Shown here: piece by piece, positions 54,320-62,730 of the stretch
How positions within the stretch are numbered: position 1 is the first letter of the stretch
Layout of the letters: every line of letters begins with the position of its first letter
Origin: Armatimonadota bacterium
Lineage (GTDB): Bacteria; Armatimonadota; Fimbriimonadia; Fimbriimonadales; Fimbriimonadaceae
NCBI GenBank assembly: GCA_018268355.1
Contig: JAFDWR010000001.1
Coordinates: forward strand, 1,175,985-1,239,984
DNA length: 64,000 nucleotides
Reading direction: 5' to 3'
Translations under genes and position numbers: made by a program
Notes under the pieces: model-generated
Databases searched by the model: none
Told to the model about the DNA's origin: nothing
The model's input: only the letters and a program-made list of their open reading frames with translations

Positions 54320-54325
54320 TAAACT
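54320..54325 (+). promoter_or_regulatory. -10 box of glpX
   Basis: TAAACT, 8 nt before ATG 54334, just past the cytochrome stop codon. Confidence 0.45.
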
Positions 54326-54333
54326 CTTGGACT

Positions 54334-55281
54334 ATGCCGGTGAGTTTCAACCTCGACTTCATCGCCGTCACCGAATCGGCTGCCCTTGAGGCCGCCAAAT
54401 GGGTGGGAAAAGGCGACCGCAACGGAGCGGACCAGGCAGCCTGTGAAGGCATGCGTCGGGTGCTCAATGAGATAGAGATGCGTGGTGTCATTTGCATCGG
54501 TGAGGGCGAGCGCGACGAAGCGCCCATGCTCTACATCGGTGAGGAGGTGGGGACCGGCGAAGGCGAACAGGTCATGATCGCGGTCGACCCACTCGAAGGC
54601 ACCAACCTTTGCGCCAACGGAACGCCCAACGCGATTGCGGTTCTTGCCGCCGCCCAGGTGGGCAAGGGCAAACTCATGGCCGCGCCCGACTGCTACATGG
54701 ACAAGCTCGTCGTCGGTGCGGAGTGTCGTGGCGTTGTGGACATCACCCTCCCGCCGCGCATGAACGTTCGACTCATGGCGAAGGCGCTGGGTAAGGATGT
54801 TAGTGAGGTGACGATCGGAATTCTCGATCGACCTCGCCACGAGAAGTTGATCGCCGAGATCCGCGACGCCGGTGCGCGTGTCCAGCTCATCTCCGATGGC
54901 GACCTCAGCGTTGCCATTGCCGCGCTCGATCCCAATTCGGGAACGGACGCACTGATGGGCATGGGCGGTGCGCCGGAAGGCGTCATTACCGCCGCCGCCG
55001 TCCTTTGTTGGGGTGGCGAGATGCAAGCTCGGCTCAGCTTCCCGCGGGAAGGCCAGCGCGAACGTGCAGCGAAGATGGTGGAGGGCGACCTCGACCGTGT
55101 TTTCCATACCGAAGACCTCGCCTCGGGCGAAGTGATCTTTGCCGCGACCGGCATCACCCAGGGCGACATGCTCAAGGGTGTTCGCTATGGTCGTGGGTAT
55201 GCGATCACCGAATCCATCGTGATGCGCTCGGCACAGGGCCTCATCCGTCGGACGGAAACCATGCACCTCGACCACGCTTAG
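54334..55281 (+). CDS. glpX: class II fructose-1,6-bisphosphatase (GlpX)
   Basis: GlpX removes the C1 phosphate of fructose 1,6-bisphosphate in gluconeogenesis. The 315-residue protein has the IGEGERDEAPMLYIGEEVG metal-binding segment near 54-72, the DPLEGTNLCANGTPNAIAV motif near 89-107, and the DGDLSVAIAALDP region near 188-200, all standard. Normal length. It starts 28 bp after the cytochrome gene and is followed by gcvT after 18 bp. Confidence 0.96.
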   Translation: MPVSFNLDFIAVTESAALEAAKWVGKGDRNGADQAACEGMRRVLNEIEMRGVICIGEGERDEAPMLYIGEEVGTGEGEQVMIAVDPLEGTNLCANGTPNAIAVLAAAQVGKGKLMAAPDCYMDKLVVGAECRGVVDITLPPRMNVRLMAKALGKDVSEVTIGILDRPRHEKLIAEIRDAGARVQLISDGDLSVAIAALDPNSGTDALMGMGGAPEGVITAAAVLCWGGEMQARLSFPREGQRERAAKMVEGDLDRVFHTEDLASGEVIFAATGITQGDMLKGVRYGRGYAITESIVMRSAQGLIRRTETMHLDHA

Positions 55282-55286
55282 GCCGG

Positions 55287-55292
55287 TATCCT
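55287..55292 (+). promoter_or_regulatory. -10 box of gcvT
   Basis: TATCCT, 7 nt before ATG 55300. No glycine riboswitch is visible in the 18-bp gap. Confidence 0.4.
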
Positions 55293-55299
55293 TCACGGC

Positions 55300-56379
55300 A
55301 TGAGTTCGGCTCTACGCACGGTTCTTTACGATGCCCACGTCGCTGCGGGTGGGCGCATGGTCGAGTTTGCGGGGTACGACATGCCCGTTCAATACGACTC
55401 GGTCATCGCCGAATCCAAGGCGGTGCGCGAGGGCGCGGGCATGTTCGATGTCAGCCACATGGCGCGCCTGATCTTCAAGGGCGAGCGCGTCCTCGAGTTC
55501 CTTGAGCACATCACGACGAACGACGTTTCGAAGCTCGTCGATGGCCAGGGCCAGTATTCGATCCTGCCGAACTTTGAAGGTGGCGCGGTGGACGACATCA
55601 TCGTCTACCGGCTCGAAGCGACTAAGTTCGCGATGGTCGTGAATGCGAGCAACCACGCCAAGGACGTCGCCTGGATGAAGGCGCAGAACACCTTTGGCGT
55701 CGAGATCACCGACGAAACCGAGCTGACCTCGATGATCGCGGTCCAGGGTCCGCGCGCGGTCGATCTGCTCGCCGAGCACTCGGACGCCTTTGATCAGTTC
55801 AACAGCGCAGTCGCCTTTGGCATCGTCGAAGCGGCGATCGAAGGCATCCCTGTGTTCGCCGCCCGGTCGGGCTATACCGGCGAAGACGGTTATGAGCTGA
55901 TCGTCAATAACGAGCACGCGGTCGCGCTTTGGGACACCCTCGTCGACCTCGGCGTGAAGCCCTGCGGACTAGGCGCGCGCGACGTTCTTCGGGTGGAAGC
56001 TGGTCTGCCGCTCTATGGCCATGAGCTCGGCGACGACATGAGTCCGATTGCCGCTGGCCTCGGCTGGGTGGTCTCGAAGACCAAGGCATTCATCGGCTTA
56101 GAGCACTACAATGCGGCCCGTGCGAACGGGACGGCGACCAAGCTCCAAGGCGTGCGGCTGAGTTCCAAGCGCCTCATTGCCCCCGGCATGAAGGTCTTTG
56201 TTGATGGAGAGGAAGTCGGCGAGGTCAGCAGCGGCGTCTTTTCCCCGCTCCTCGATTGCGGCATTGCCTTCGTCTTCATCGACTCCGCGATTGCGCTCGG
56301 CACGCCGTGCGAGATTGAAGTCCGCGGCAAGATGGAGCCCGGCACCGTGGTGAGCAAGCGGTTCTACAAGCGAGCCTGA
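55300..56379 (+). CDS. gcvT: aminomethyltransferase, glycine cleavage system T protein
   Basis: GcvT transfers the methylene group of glycine from the lipoyl arm of H-protein to tetrahydrofolate. At 359 aa it is of normal length. Conserved parts are the N-terminal GGRMVEFAGYDMPVQY, GMFDVSHMARLIFKG, and the folate-binding segments RSGYTGEDGYEL and GLGARDVLRVEAGLPLYGHEL. No gcvH or gcvP is adjacent. It ends 16 bp before its terminator. Confidence 0.95.
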   Translation: MSSALRTVLYDAHVAAGGRMVEFAGYDMPVQYDSVIAESKAVREGAGMFDVSHMARLIFKGERVLEFLEHITTNDVSKLVDGQGQYSILPNFEGGAVDDIIVYRLEATKFAMVVNASNHAKDVAWMKAQNTFGVEITDETELTSMIAVQGPRAVDLLAEHSDAFDQFNSAVAFGIVEAAIEGIPVFAARSGYTGEDGYELIVNNEHAVALWDTLVDLGVKPCGLGARDVLRVEAGLPLYGHELGDDMSPIAAGLGWVVSKTKAFIGLEHYNAARANGTATKLQGVRLSSKRLIAPGMKVFVDGEEVGEVSSGVFSPLLDCGIAFVFIDSAIALGTPCEIEVRGKMEPGTVVSKRFYKRA

Positions 56380-56395
56380 ACTTCTCCATCCCGAC

Positions 56396-56434
56396 AAAAA
56401 GAAAGGCCCCGACTTTCGTCGGGGCTTTCTTTTT
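56396..56434 (+). terminator. rho-independent terminator of gcvT
   Basis: Stem of 8 GC-rich pairs (GCCCCGAC with GTCGGGGC, loop TTTC) extended by AAG/CTT-type pairs, then TTTCTTTTT. It lies 16-55 bp after the gcvT stop. Confidence 0.88.
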
Positions 56435-56436
56435 CC

Positions 56437-56569
56437 CGCCGGCCTTGGGCGAGGCCGGTTGAGAGGGAAGGAGGATATGCGTCACTGGTTCTAACGCGCG
56501 AACCCCCGTGGGGGTTCCGTCGGTTTTTTGTTAAGGATTTCGGGCGGGCCTTTCTGCCCAGCGCCAGGT
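56437..56569. other. intergenic region with two further hairpins
   Basis: Between the gcvT terminator and the amidohydrolase stop. It holds a 7-bp stem CCGGCCT/AGGCCGG (56439-56458, loop 6), and GAACCCC/GGGGTTC (about 56500-56517) followed by TTTTTT at 56524-56529, possibly a second terminator for the plus strand. No gene seen. Confidence 0.5.
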
Positions 56570-58126
56570 TCAAATCCGGGCGAAGTTCGGCCGGTCGGTC
56601 GCGGTGAGGGGGTCCTCGTCGCTGACGATGATGTCGGCATGGGCGCCGGAATTCAGGTGTCCAAGGTCGTCGTCGCCGTTGGGTCCGCCCGTCCACTCGG
56701 TCGCGGCGCGGAGCGCTTCCTCGCGGGTGAGGTTCTCGGCGGGGTCAAAGCCTTCGGGTCTTGCCGATGCGGTCCGGACCGAAAGCCACGGGTCGCCGAG
56801 GACGATGGGCCGGTCGGAGCTGAGGCTCAGCCGCAGGCCCGCGTCAACAATGGATCGGAACCGCTTGAGCTTGGAGGCTCGCTCGGGTCCGAGTTGGGCG
56901 ATGTACGCGTGGGGGAATCGGTGCAAGAACTCGGGCTGCATCGTGACCCACGGGTTCAAATCCGCCATCCGGGCGATCTGTTCGTCGCTGAGCAGCATCG
57001 CGTGCTCGATGCGATGCTTGGAAGGATCAGGGCAAGCCTCGTAAGCGTCCATAACGAGGTCAACCGCGTAGTCGCCAATCGCGTGGATCGCAACCTGATA
57101 GCCTGCCTCGTCGGCGACTCGCACCATCTCGGAAAGCCTCGACGGCCGGTACATCAGCTGCCCGCTCACCGGGGCGTCCACCGGCGCGTGCTTCTTGGCG
57201 TCGTTTGCATGGCGGCTGAGGATCAACTCGCTCGGCTTGCGGCCGGTGTAACTGCCGTAGATCGCGGCGGTCGCGCTACCAATTGCGCCGTCGGCGAAGA
57301 TCTTGATCCCGGCGACCTTGCATCGAGACGTGTCAATGGATCGGTTAAACGCCTCGAGGTCCACCGCGCTCGCCCGAGGGCCGAGCCGACGCGACCACTG
57401 GACATACAGCCTCGTCCGCACCTTGCAGCCCGCCTCGGCAGCGAGCCGATAGGCCTCGAGCTCTCGCTCCAGGTCGAACCGACCCGTCATCATGTCGCTC
57501 GCGGTGGCGATTCCGAACTCCGCCATCGCCTCACCCGCGCGCAAAATCGCGGCGACCATCTCTTCGAGCGAGGGCAAAGGTGCGGCGGCGGTGACCCGCT
57601 CGTGGGCGGCTTCGAGGAGGAGTCCGGTGAACTCACCCACTTCGTTCCGGACGTATTCCCCGCCGTCGGGGTCCTTTTCGTCGGCGGCGATCCCCGCCTC
57701 GCGAAGGGCGGCCGAATTCGCGACGCTTGCATGTCCGTTCACATGGCGAAGGAGAATCGGCACCGTCGAGGACACCGAATCGAGTTGCGCACGCGAAAGG
57801 TGGACCCCGCCCGGAAGGCGGTTCTGGTCATAGTGGACGGCTTGGAGCCAGCGCCCGGGCTGAACCTCCGGGAGCGCATCGCGCAAGACGTCGAGCATTG
57901 CATCGGGCTCAGAAAGCCCGGAAAGGGTCGGGCGAGTGAGGTCGAGCCCGGTGGGAAGGATGTGGCAGTGGTTGTCGACGAAGGCCGGTAGCAGAAATTT
58001 GCCGCCGAGGTCTTCTCCGCCCGCGACCACGCCCGAAACCCGCTCGACCACCCTCCCATTTTCGAGGATGATCGAGCTGAGTTCGCGGTCGAACCCCCAA
58101 CGGAAGTTCGACAGGACGCGCTTCAT
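56570..58126 (-). CDS. amidohydrolase family protein, YtcJ-like
   Basis: The 518-residue metal-dependent hydrolase has the HCH metal ligands in AFVDNHCHILPTG near 50-60, then GIKIFADGAIG, the AIHAIGDYAVD histidine, and RIEHAMLL. These match the YtcJ/exoenzyme-regulatory subclass of the amidohydrolase superfamily, with a split composite domain at both ends. The substrate is unknown (N-acyl or imide bonds). It directly follows the E2 gene stop (TAA then ATG), so they share a transcript. Confidence 0.9.
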   Translation of the reverse strand: MKRVLSNFRWGFDRELSSIILENGRVVERVSGVVAGGEDLGGKFLLPAFVDNHCHILPTGLDLTRPTLSGLSEPDAMLDVLRDALPEVQPGRWLQAVHYDQNRLPGGVHLSRAQLDSVSSTVPILLRHVNGHASVANSAALREAGIAADEKDPDGGEYVRNEVGEFTGLLLEAAHERVTAAAPLPSLEEMVAAILRAGEAMAEFGIATASDMMTGRFDLERELEAYRLAAEAGCKVRTRLYVQWSRRLGPRASAVDLEAFNRSIDTSRCKVAGIKIFADGAIGSATAAIYGSYTGRKPSELILSRHANDAKKHAPVDAPVSGQLMYRPSRLSEMVRVADEAGYQVAIHAIGDYAVDLVMDAYEACPDPSKHRIEHAMLLSDEQIARMADLNPWVTMQPEFLHRFPHAYIAQLGPERASKLKRFRSIVDAGLRLSLSSDRPIVLGDPWLSVRTASARPEGFDPAENLTREEALRAATEWTGGPNGDDDLGHLNSGAHADIIVSDEDPLTATDRPNFARI

Positions 58127-59401
58127 TTACTTGAAGAAGTCGAACGACTGGAGTCGGTCGCGCACGCCAGCCAGGAACTTGCCCGCGATCAGGCCGTCGA
58201 TGAGGCGGTGATCGTAGGTCAGGACCAGGTGCATGATGCTGCGAATCGCGATCATGTCGTTCACGATGACCGGCTGCTTGGTGATGCCATAGGCACCGAG
58301 GATGCCCGACTGCGGAGCATTGATCATCGGGGTGCCGAACAGCGCGCCATAGGTGCCGGGGTTCGTCAGGGTGAAGGTTCCGCCCTGGACGTCGGCGACC
58401 GAAAGCTGGTTCGCGCGGGCCTTCTTTGCGATCGCGTCGAGGTCACGAGCGATGTCGATCAGCGACTTCGTGTGGCAGTCTCGGATAACGGGAACGATGA
58501 GCCCCTCGTCGCCCTTCGCACCGAGCGCAACCGCGACACCGATGTGGACGCCCTTGGTCTTGATGACCTGGCCATCTTGGAGGCTGGCGTTGAGCAGCGG
58601 CAGTTCGAGGAGCGTCTCCGCGAGCGCCTTGACGAAGAACGGCGTGTAGGTGAGCTTGACTCCGTATTGAGCAAGGAACGCATCCTTGTTTCGGTCGCGG
58701 AACTCGACCATCGAGGTGACGTCAACTTGGGTGACCGTCGAAACCGTCGGGACCGCCGCGCTGCGCACCATCGCATCGGCGATCATCTTGCGCATGCCGA
58801 CGAGCGGGGTGACTTCCTGGTCAGGACCGACGAGCAGCGGGGTGGTCGAAGGCTTGACTTCGATCTTGGGTGCCGTTGCCGCGGCGGGAGCCGACGACCG
58901 TCCGCCTGCAAGATAGCCTTCGAGGTCCTTCTTAGTGACCCGACCGCCATGACCCGTGCCCGCGATGCCCGCGAGTTCGGAGTCGGAAACTTGATTCTGC
59001 TTGGCGATGCTGCGGACGACCGGCGTGTACCACTTGCGCTCGCCATTCGCCGAGGTGCTCAGCGGGGCAGCGTCAGCCTTCGGGGCTTCGGCGGTGGCAG
59101 CGGCAGGAGCCTCGGCAGCGGGTGCCTTCGCTTCGGGGGCAGACGTGGCCGCAGCCGCGCCCTTGCCGTCATCGATGATTCCCATCGCGGCAAACACTTG
59201 GACTTGCTCGCCCTCAGGGATGATGATCTTGGAGAGGACGCCGGAGGCGGGAGCCTGAAGTTCCGTGTTGACCTTATCGGTCATGATCTCGACAACGGGT
59301 TCGTCCTCTTTGACGTAATCGCCTTCTTTCTTGAGCCAGCGACTTACCGTGCCTTCATGCACAGACTCGCCCAGCTCGGGCATCAGAATCTCGACGGCCA
59401 T
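58127..59401 (-). CDS. dihydrolipoamide acyltransferase (E2) of 2-oxo acid dehydrogenase complex
   Basis: The 424-residue protein starts at ATG 59401 (MAVEILMPELGES). It has one lipoyl domain (about 1-80, lipoyl Lys43 in MTDKVNTE), an Ala/Pro-rich linker (about 85-120), the E1/E3-binding domain (about 125-165, TPVVRSIAKQ), and the catalytic core ending YDHRLIDG with His398 and Asp402. Whether it serves pyruvate, 2-oxoglutarate or branched-chain substrates is not clear; the short active-site region favours 2-oxoglutarate or branched-chain. No E1 or E3 lies beside it. Confidence 0.93.
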   Translation of the reverse strand: MAVEILMPELGESVHEGTVSRWLKKEGDYVKEDEPVVEIMTDKVNTELQAPASGVLSKIIIPEGEQVQVFAAMGIIDDGKGAAAATSAPEAKAPAAEAPAAATAEAPKADAAPLSTSANGERKWYTPVVRSIAKQNQVSDSELAGIAGTGHGGRVTKKDLEGYLAGGRSSAPAAATAPKIEVKPSTTPLLVGPDQEVTPLVGMRKMIADAMVRSAAVPTVSTVTQVDVTSMVEFRDRNKDAFLAQYGVKLTYTPFFVKALAETLLELPLLNASLQDGQVIKTKGVHIGVAVALGAKGDEGLIVPVIRDCHTKSLIDIARDLDAIAKKARANQLSVADVQGGTFTLTNPGTYGALFGTPMINAPQSGILGAYGITKQPVIVNDMIAIRSIMHLVLTYDHRLIDGLIAGKFLAGVRDRLQSFDFFK

Positions 59402-59408
59402 ACGCTCA

Positions 59409-59414
59409 ATTCTA
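59409..59414 (-). promoter_or_regulatory. -10 box of E2 gene, leaderless
   Basis: TAGAAT on the minus strand, 7 nt before ATG 59401; it is consensus-like and excludes the longer frame to 59479. Confidence 0.55.
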
Positions 59415-59464
59415 CCGTTCAAATCCTTGGAAAGATGCACGGTGAGGAGATGGGGCCTCGCGGG

Positions 59465-59470
59465 TACCCT
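59465..59470 (+). promoter_or_regulatory. -10 box of pruA
   Basis: TACCCT, 7 nt before ATG 59478. An AAGG also lies nearby, so leaderless or short-leader translation is possible. It faces the E2 promoter across 50 bp. Confidence 0.35.
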
Positions 59471-59477
59471 CAAGGTC

Positions 59478-61106
59478 ATGAGCCTTGGCGTTTTTTCCTA
59501 CCCATTGCCAACCAACGAACCCGTCCTGAGCTATGCCCCAGGCTCGCCCGAACGAGCCGCGCTCAAGGCCAAGCTCGCCGAGCTGAAGTCTCAGCAGGTC
59601 GATCTTCCGATGATCATCGGCGGTGCCGAGATTCGCACTGGAAACACGAAGCGAATCGCTCCGCCCCACGAGATCGCCCACACGCTCGGTCAGTTCCACG
59701 TCGGTGACCGGTCGCATGTCGAAATGGCGATTGAGGCCGCCCTCGTCGCGCGCCAGAAGTGGGCAGAAACGCCGTGGGAAGAGCGGGCCGCCATTTTCCT
59801 CCGCGCCGCCGACCTCATCGCGACCAAGTACCGCACCTTGATGAACGGCACCACGATGCTCGGCCAGTCGAAGAACTGCTACCAGGCCGAAATCGACAGC
59901 GCCTGCGAGATCATCGACTTCCTGCGATTCAACGTCCACTTCCTCGACGACATTTATCGGCATCAGCCCATCAGCGGCCCCGGCATGCACAACCGCATGG
60001 AATACCGACCGCTGGAAGGCTTTGTTCTCGCGATCACACCGTTCAACTTCACTGCAATCGGTGGCAACCTGCCTACGAGCGCGGCGATGGCGGGCAACGT
60101 GGTGGTTTGGAAGTGCGCCAACACCCAGGTGCTCAGCGCACACGCCTTCATGACCGTGCTCCAAGAAGCGGGACTCCCTGCGGGCGTCATCAACCTCGTG
60201 ACCGTCGACGGTCCGACCGTCGGCGACGTTTGCTTGAACCACCCTGACTTCGCGGGCGTCCACTTCACGGGTTCAACCGGCGTGTTCAACGGCATGTGGA
60301 AGACGATCGGCGCGAACATGGGCAAGTACAAGTCGTATCCGCGCATCGTCGGCGAAACCGGCGGCAAGGACTTCGTCTTCGTCCACCCCTCGGCCCAGGT
60401 CGATGTGGCGGTGACCGCCCTGCTGCGCGGTGCCTTTGAGTATCAGGGCCAGAAGTGCTCCGCTGCCTCGCGCGCTTACCTTCCCAGCAACCTCGCGAAG
60501 GAGATCCTCGACAAGCTCGTCGCGGGCGTTAAGACGTTCAAGGTCGGTTCGGTGGAGGACTTCTCCTGCTTTGTGAACGCGGTGATTGATGAGCGTGCGT
60601 TCGACAGCATCGCAAGCTACATCGACCGCGCCAAGGCCGATCCTGATGTCGAAGTGCTCGTCGGTGGCACCTACGACAAATCGGTGGGCTACTTCATCCA
60701 ACCCACGGTCCTCCTGACGAACAATCCGCAGTCGCTCACGATGTGCGAAGAGATCTTTGGCCCCGTGCTGACGATCCACGTTTATGACGAGAACGATGTC
60801 GAGGGTGCCCTGACCCTTTGCGACACGACGTCGCCCTACGCACTCACGGGTGCCTTTCTGGCCCAGGATCGAGCCGCGATTGAGCACGCCACGAAGCGGC
60901 TTCGCAACTCGGCGGGCAACTTCTACATCAACGACAAGCCGACCGGCGCGGTGGTGGGTCAGCAACCGTTTGGCGGGGCGCGCGCTTCGGGAACCAACGA
61001 TAAGGCGGGTTCACAGCTCAACCTCTACCGCTGGATCTCGGCGCGGACGATCAAGGAAACCTTCAATCCTCCCGTCGATTACCGCTACCCGTTCCTCGCG
61101 GAATAA
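59478..61106 (+). CDS. pruA: L-glutamate gamma-semialdehyde dehydrogenase (P5C dehydrogenase)
   Basis: This enzyme oxidises glutamate semialdehyde to glutamate in proline breakdown. The 542-residue protein has EYRPLEGFVLAITPFNFTAIGGN near 175-197, the NAD-binding FTGSTGVFN, the VGETGGKDFVFV glutamate region near 290-300, and the catalytic Cys in EYQGQKCSAASR. The C-terminal DKPTGAVVGQQPFGGARASGT is a strong PruA marker. No proline dehydrogenase gene is adjacent. It ends before a 15-bp perfect-stem terminator. Confidence 0.94.
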   Translation: MSLGVFSYPLPTNEPVLSYAPGSPERAALKAKLAELKSQQVDLPMIIGGAEIRTGNTKRIAPPHEIAHTLGQFHVGDRSHVEMAIEAALVARQKWAETPWEERAAIFLRAADLIATKYRTLMNGTTMLGQSKNCYQAEIDSACEIIDFLRFNVHFLDDIYRHQPISGPGMHNRMEYRPLEGFVLAITPFNFTAIGGNLPTSAAMAGNVVVWKCANTQVLSAHAFMTVLQEAGLPAGVINLVTVDGPTVGDVCLNHPDFAGVHFTGSTGVFNGMWKTIGANMGKYKSYPRIVGETGGKDFVFVHPSAQVDVAVTALLRGAFEYQGQKCSAASRAYLPSNLAKEILDKLVAGVKTFKVGSVEDFSCFVNAVIDERAFDSIASYIDRAKADPDVEVLVGGTYDKSVGYFIQPTVLLTNNPQSLTMCEEIFGPVLTIHVYDENDVEGALTLCDTTSPYALTGAFLAQDRAAIEHATKRLRNSAGNFYINDKPTGAVVGQQPFGGARASGTNDKAGSQLNLYRWISARTIKETFNPPVDYRYPFLAE

Positions 61107-61120
61107 GCCCTCGCGCAAAG

Positions 61121-61159
61121 AATGAAGCCCGGCGGTCCCATGTTCCGCCGGGCTTCATT
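61121..61159. terminator. bidirectional terminator after pruA
   Basis: A perfect 15-bp stem (AATGAAGCCCGGCGG and its complement) with a 9-nt loop lies between the convergent pruA and the 121-aa gene. Confidence 0.85.
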
Positions 61160-61188
61160 TCTGTTTGGGGAGCCTTACTGTACGGGGC

Positions 61189-61554
61189 TTAGCGCATCAC
61201 GCCGGAGAGGACGGTAAGTCCTTCCGAGTTCACGACGGTCACTTGGGTTCCGCTCGGGATCGAAGGCAGCGGCTGGGTGTTCCATCGCTGCTTGAGTGAG
61301 ATCCGACCGAGGGGGGTCGCGGTCTGGGTCGACGAGATCGAGCTGCCGACGGTGATCGTGTAGATGCCGTTTGCCTTGAGGTTCTCGGCTTCAACTTGAA
61401 GCTCGGCCTGGACTTCGCCCGGCTTGATCACCTGCTTGTAGCGGGCTTTGCCCTTTCCGAGCGGTCCGGTGAGGTTGGTCGAAAGACCCGACGTTTGTGC
61501 GACGGCAAGAAGGGCCATTCCCAGGCCAAGTGCGATCAGGATGTTCTTTTTCAT
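61189..61554 (-). CDS. small exported protein, 121 aa
   Basis: ATG 61554 gives MKKNILIALGLGMALLAVAQ, a signal peptide of about 20 residues; GGAGA lies about 6 nt upstream. The mature part (about 100 aa) is beta-rich (YTITVGSSISSTQT, then TQVTVVNSEGLTVLSGVMR) and has no cysteines. I do not recognise the family. It is divergent from the sigma factor gene with 90 bp between starts and may be regulated by it, but no direct evidence exists. Confidence 0.65.
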   Translation of the reverse strand: MKKNILIALGLGMALLAVAQTSGLSTNLTGPLGKGKARYKQVIKPGEVQAELQVEAENLKANGIYTITVGSSISSTQTATPLGRISLKQRWNTQPLPSIPSGTQVTVVNSEGLTVLSGVMR

Positions 61555-61628
61555 GGTTGTCTCCAATTGAATCGAGCGTCAAAAGTTGAAGCTCACAGGT
61601 TTGGAGAGGCAGGTTCGAATGCCTGTGA

Positions 61629-61634
61629 TACACT
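61629..61634 (+). promoter_or_regulatory. -10 box of sigma factor gene
   Basis: TACACT, 10 nt before ATG 61645. Confidence 0.4.
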
Positions 61635-61644
61635 CCTTTTTCGG

Positions 61645-62226
61645 ATGGACCTCGAATCCTTAGAACGTTGGTTTGAGAGAAGCCGGCGTGGGGACGTCCG
61701 CGCTTGGGCGAAGCTCGTCGATTCCCTGTCGGGCATCGTCATGGCTGCCATCCGTCGGGCCCGACTTTCTCGTGAGGACGGCGAGGACATCTTTGGCCTC
61801 ACGATGGCCACCTTGTATCAGAACCTCGACCGCATCGAGTCGGGAGCGGCTTTGCCCGGTTGGATCGCGCGGGTGGCGACCCGCGAGGCAATTCGCCGGT
61901 CTCAGGCGACCAAGGCCAAGTCCACCGACGAACTCAATGAAGATTGGATGGGCTTTAGCGAAGAGGATGTGAGCGGTGCGCTGCTCGCCAGTGAACGCGC
62001 CGACACCGTTCGGACCGCGCTAACCCAGCTCAACCCCACCTGCCAGCTGCTCCTCACCAGCCTCTTTTCCGACGACCCCGTGCCCTATGACGATCTCGCC
62101 AAAAGGGCCGGCATTGCGATCGGCTCAATTGGTCCCAAGCGCGCGCGGTGTTTGAACGCGCTTCGACAAATCCTGGAATCAAATCCGCTTTTTGCTGAAT
62201 CAAGCCAGACCACGCCCACCTCCTAG
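61645..62226 (+). CDS. ECF-like RNA polymerase sigma factor
   Basis: The 193-residue protein has a sigma region 2 (about 25-90: REDGEDIFGLTMATLYQNLDRI and GWIARVATREAIRR) and a region 4 helix-turn-helix (about 135-180: LTQLNPTCQLLLTSLF, then YDDLAKRAGIAIGSIGPKRARCLNAL), with no region 1 or 3, as in ECF sigma factors. It differs from typical ECF proteins in region 4 (GSIGPKRARC in place of GTVKSRL-type). The next gene may code an anti-sigma partner and the third has TPR repeats. A longer frame reaches 61396, but it overlaps the divergent small gene. Confidence 0.88.
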   Translation: MDLESLERWFERSRRGDVRAWAKLVDSLSGIVMAAIRRARLSREDGEDIFGLTMATLYQNLDRIESGAALPGWIARVATREAIRRSQATKAKSTDELNEDWMGFSEEDVSGALLASERADTVRTALTQLNPTCQLLLTSLFSDDPVPYDDLAKRAGIAIGSIGPKRARCLNALRQILESNPLFAESSQTTPTS

Positions 62227-62235
62227 GACTCAGAC

Positions 62236-62730
62236 ATGAACGAACAACGCAAGCTTGAGATACTGGAAGCCGCCTTGGAGGGCTTGGATCCCAACCCGAC
62301 GTGGAGCGAGGCCGAACTGGCCCTATTCGCTTCCGCCCGGGGGCTCGTTGACGACCTCTCGCTCTCGCAAGCCAAGGCCCCACAAGCCTGGATCGACCGC
62401 GCCGTTTCGCTCATGCCCGGTCGCCTCGTGAGGTTCATGGCGAGCCTTCGGGCTCAACCGCAGACCGCAACTCGTGGTGGCGTGGCTCGCCACGTCGAAT
62501 TTGAGGCGCCCGACTTCCTCGTTCGGCTCGAATTGGGTCAAGACCGCCAGGTCCGCGGGCGACTCCCGGAAGGCTGGGAGGTCACCGACACCAACGATCA
62601 AGCGATTGAGGTTGCGGGCGGACGATTTTCGACTCAACTCGCAAGCGATGAGGTCGGCCTTGTCTTTAGCCGCTCCGAGATAGAGGTCACCCTTTCGGCG
62701 GAGGCCCTGAGGGCAGCCCGCGAGGGATGA
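62236..62730 (+). CDS. hypothetical protein, 164 aa, possible anti-sigma partner
   Basis: No family recognised. The first 60 residues are helical (EQRKLEILEAALEGLDPNP then WSEAELALFASARGLVDDL) with an LMPGRLVRF segment near 60, and the rest is strand-like (FLVRLELGQDRQVRGRLPEGWEV). There is no membrane segment and no HxxxCxxC zinc anti-sigma motif. Its position after the sigma factor (9 bp gap) and before the TPR gene (ATGA overlap) suggests a regulator. Unproven. Confidence 0.6.
   Translation: MNEQRKLEILEAALEGLDPNPTWSEAELALFASARGLVDDLSLSQAKAPQAWIDRAVSLMPGRLVRFMASLRAQPQTATRGGVARHVEFEAPDFLVRLELGQDRQVRGRLPEGWEVTDTNDQAIEVAGGRFSTQLASDEVGLVFSRSEIEVTLSAEALRAAREG

Noticed and set aside
56567..56577. 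GGTTCAAATCC, similar to a tRNA T-loop
   Set aside because: It overlaps the amidohydrolase stop codon, its T stem has a mismatch, and no acceptor, D or anticodon arms can be placed around it.
56364..56696. 110-codon minus-strand frame spanning the gcvT terminator region
   Set aside because: It spans a terminator, two hairpins and the end of the amidohydrolase gene in another frame; no support for translation.
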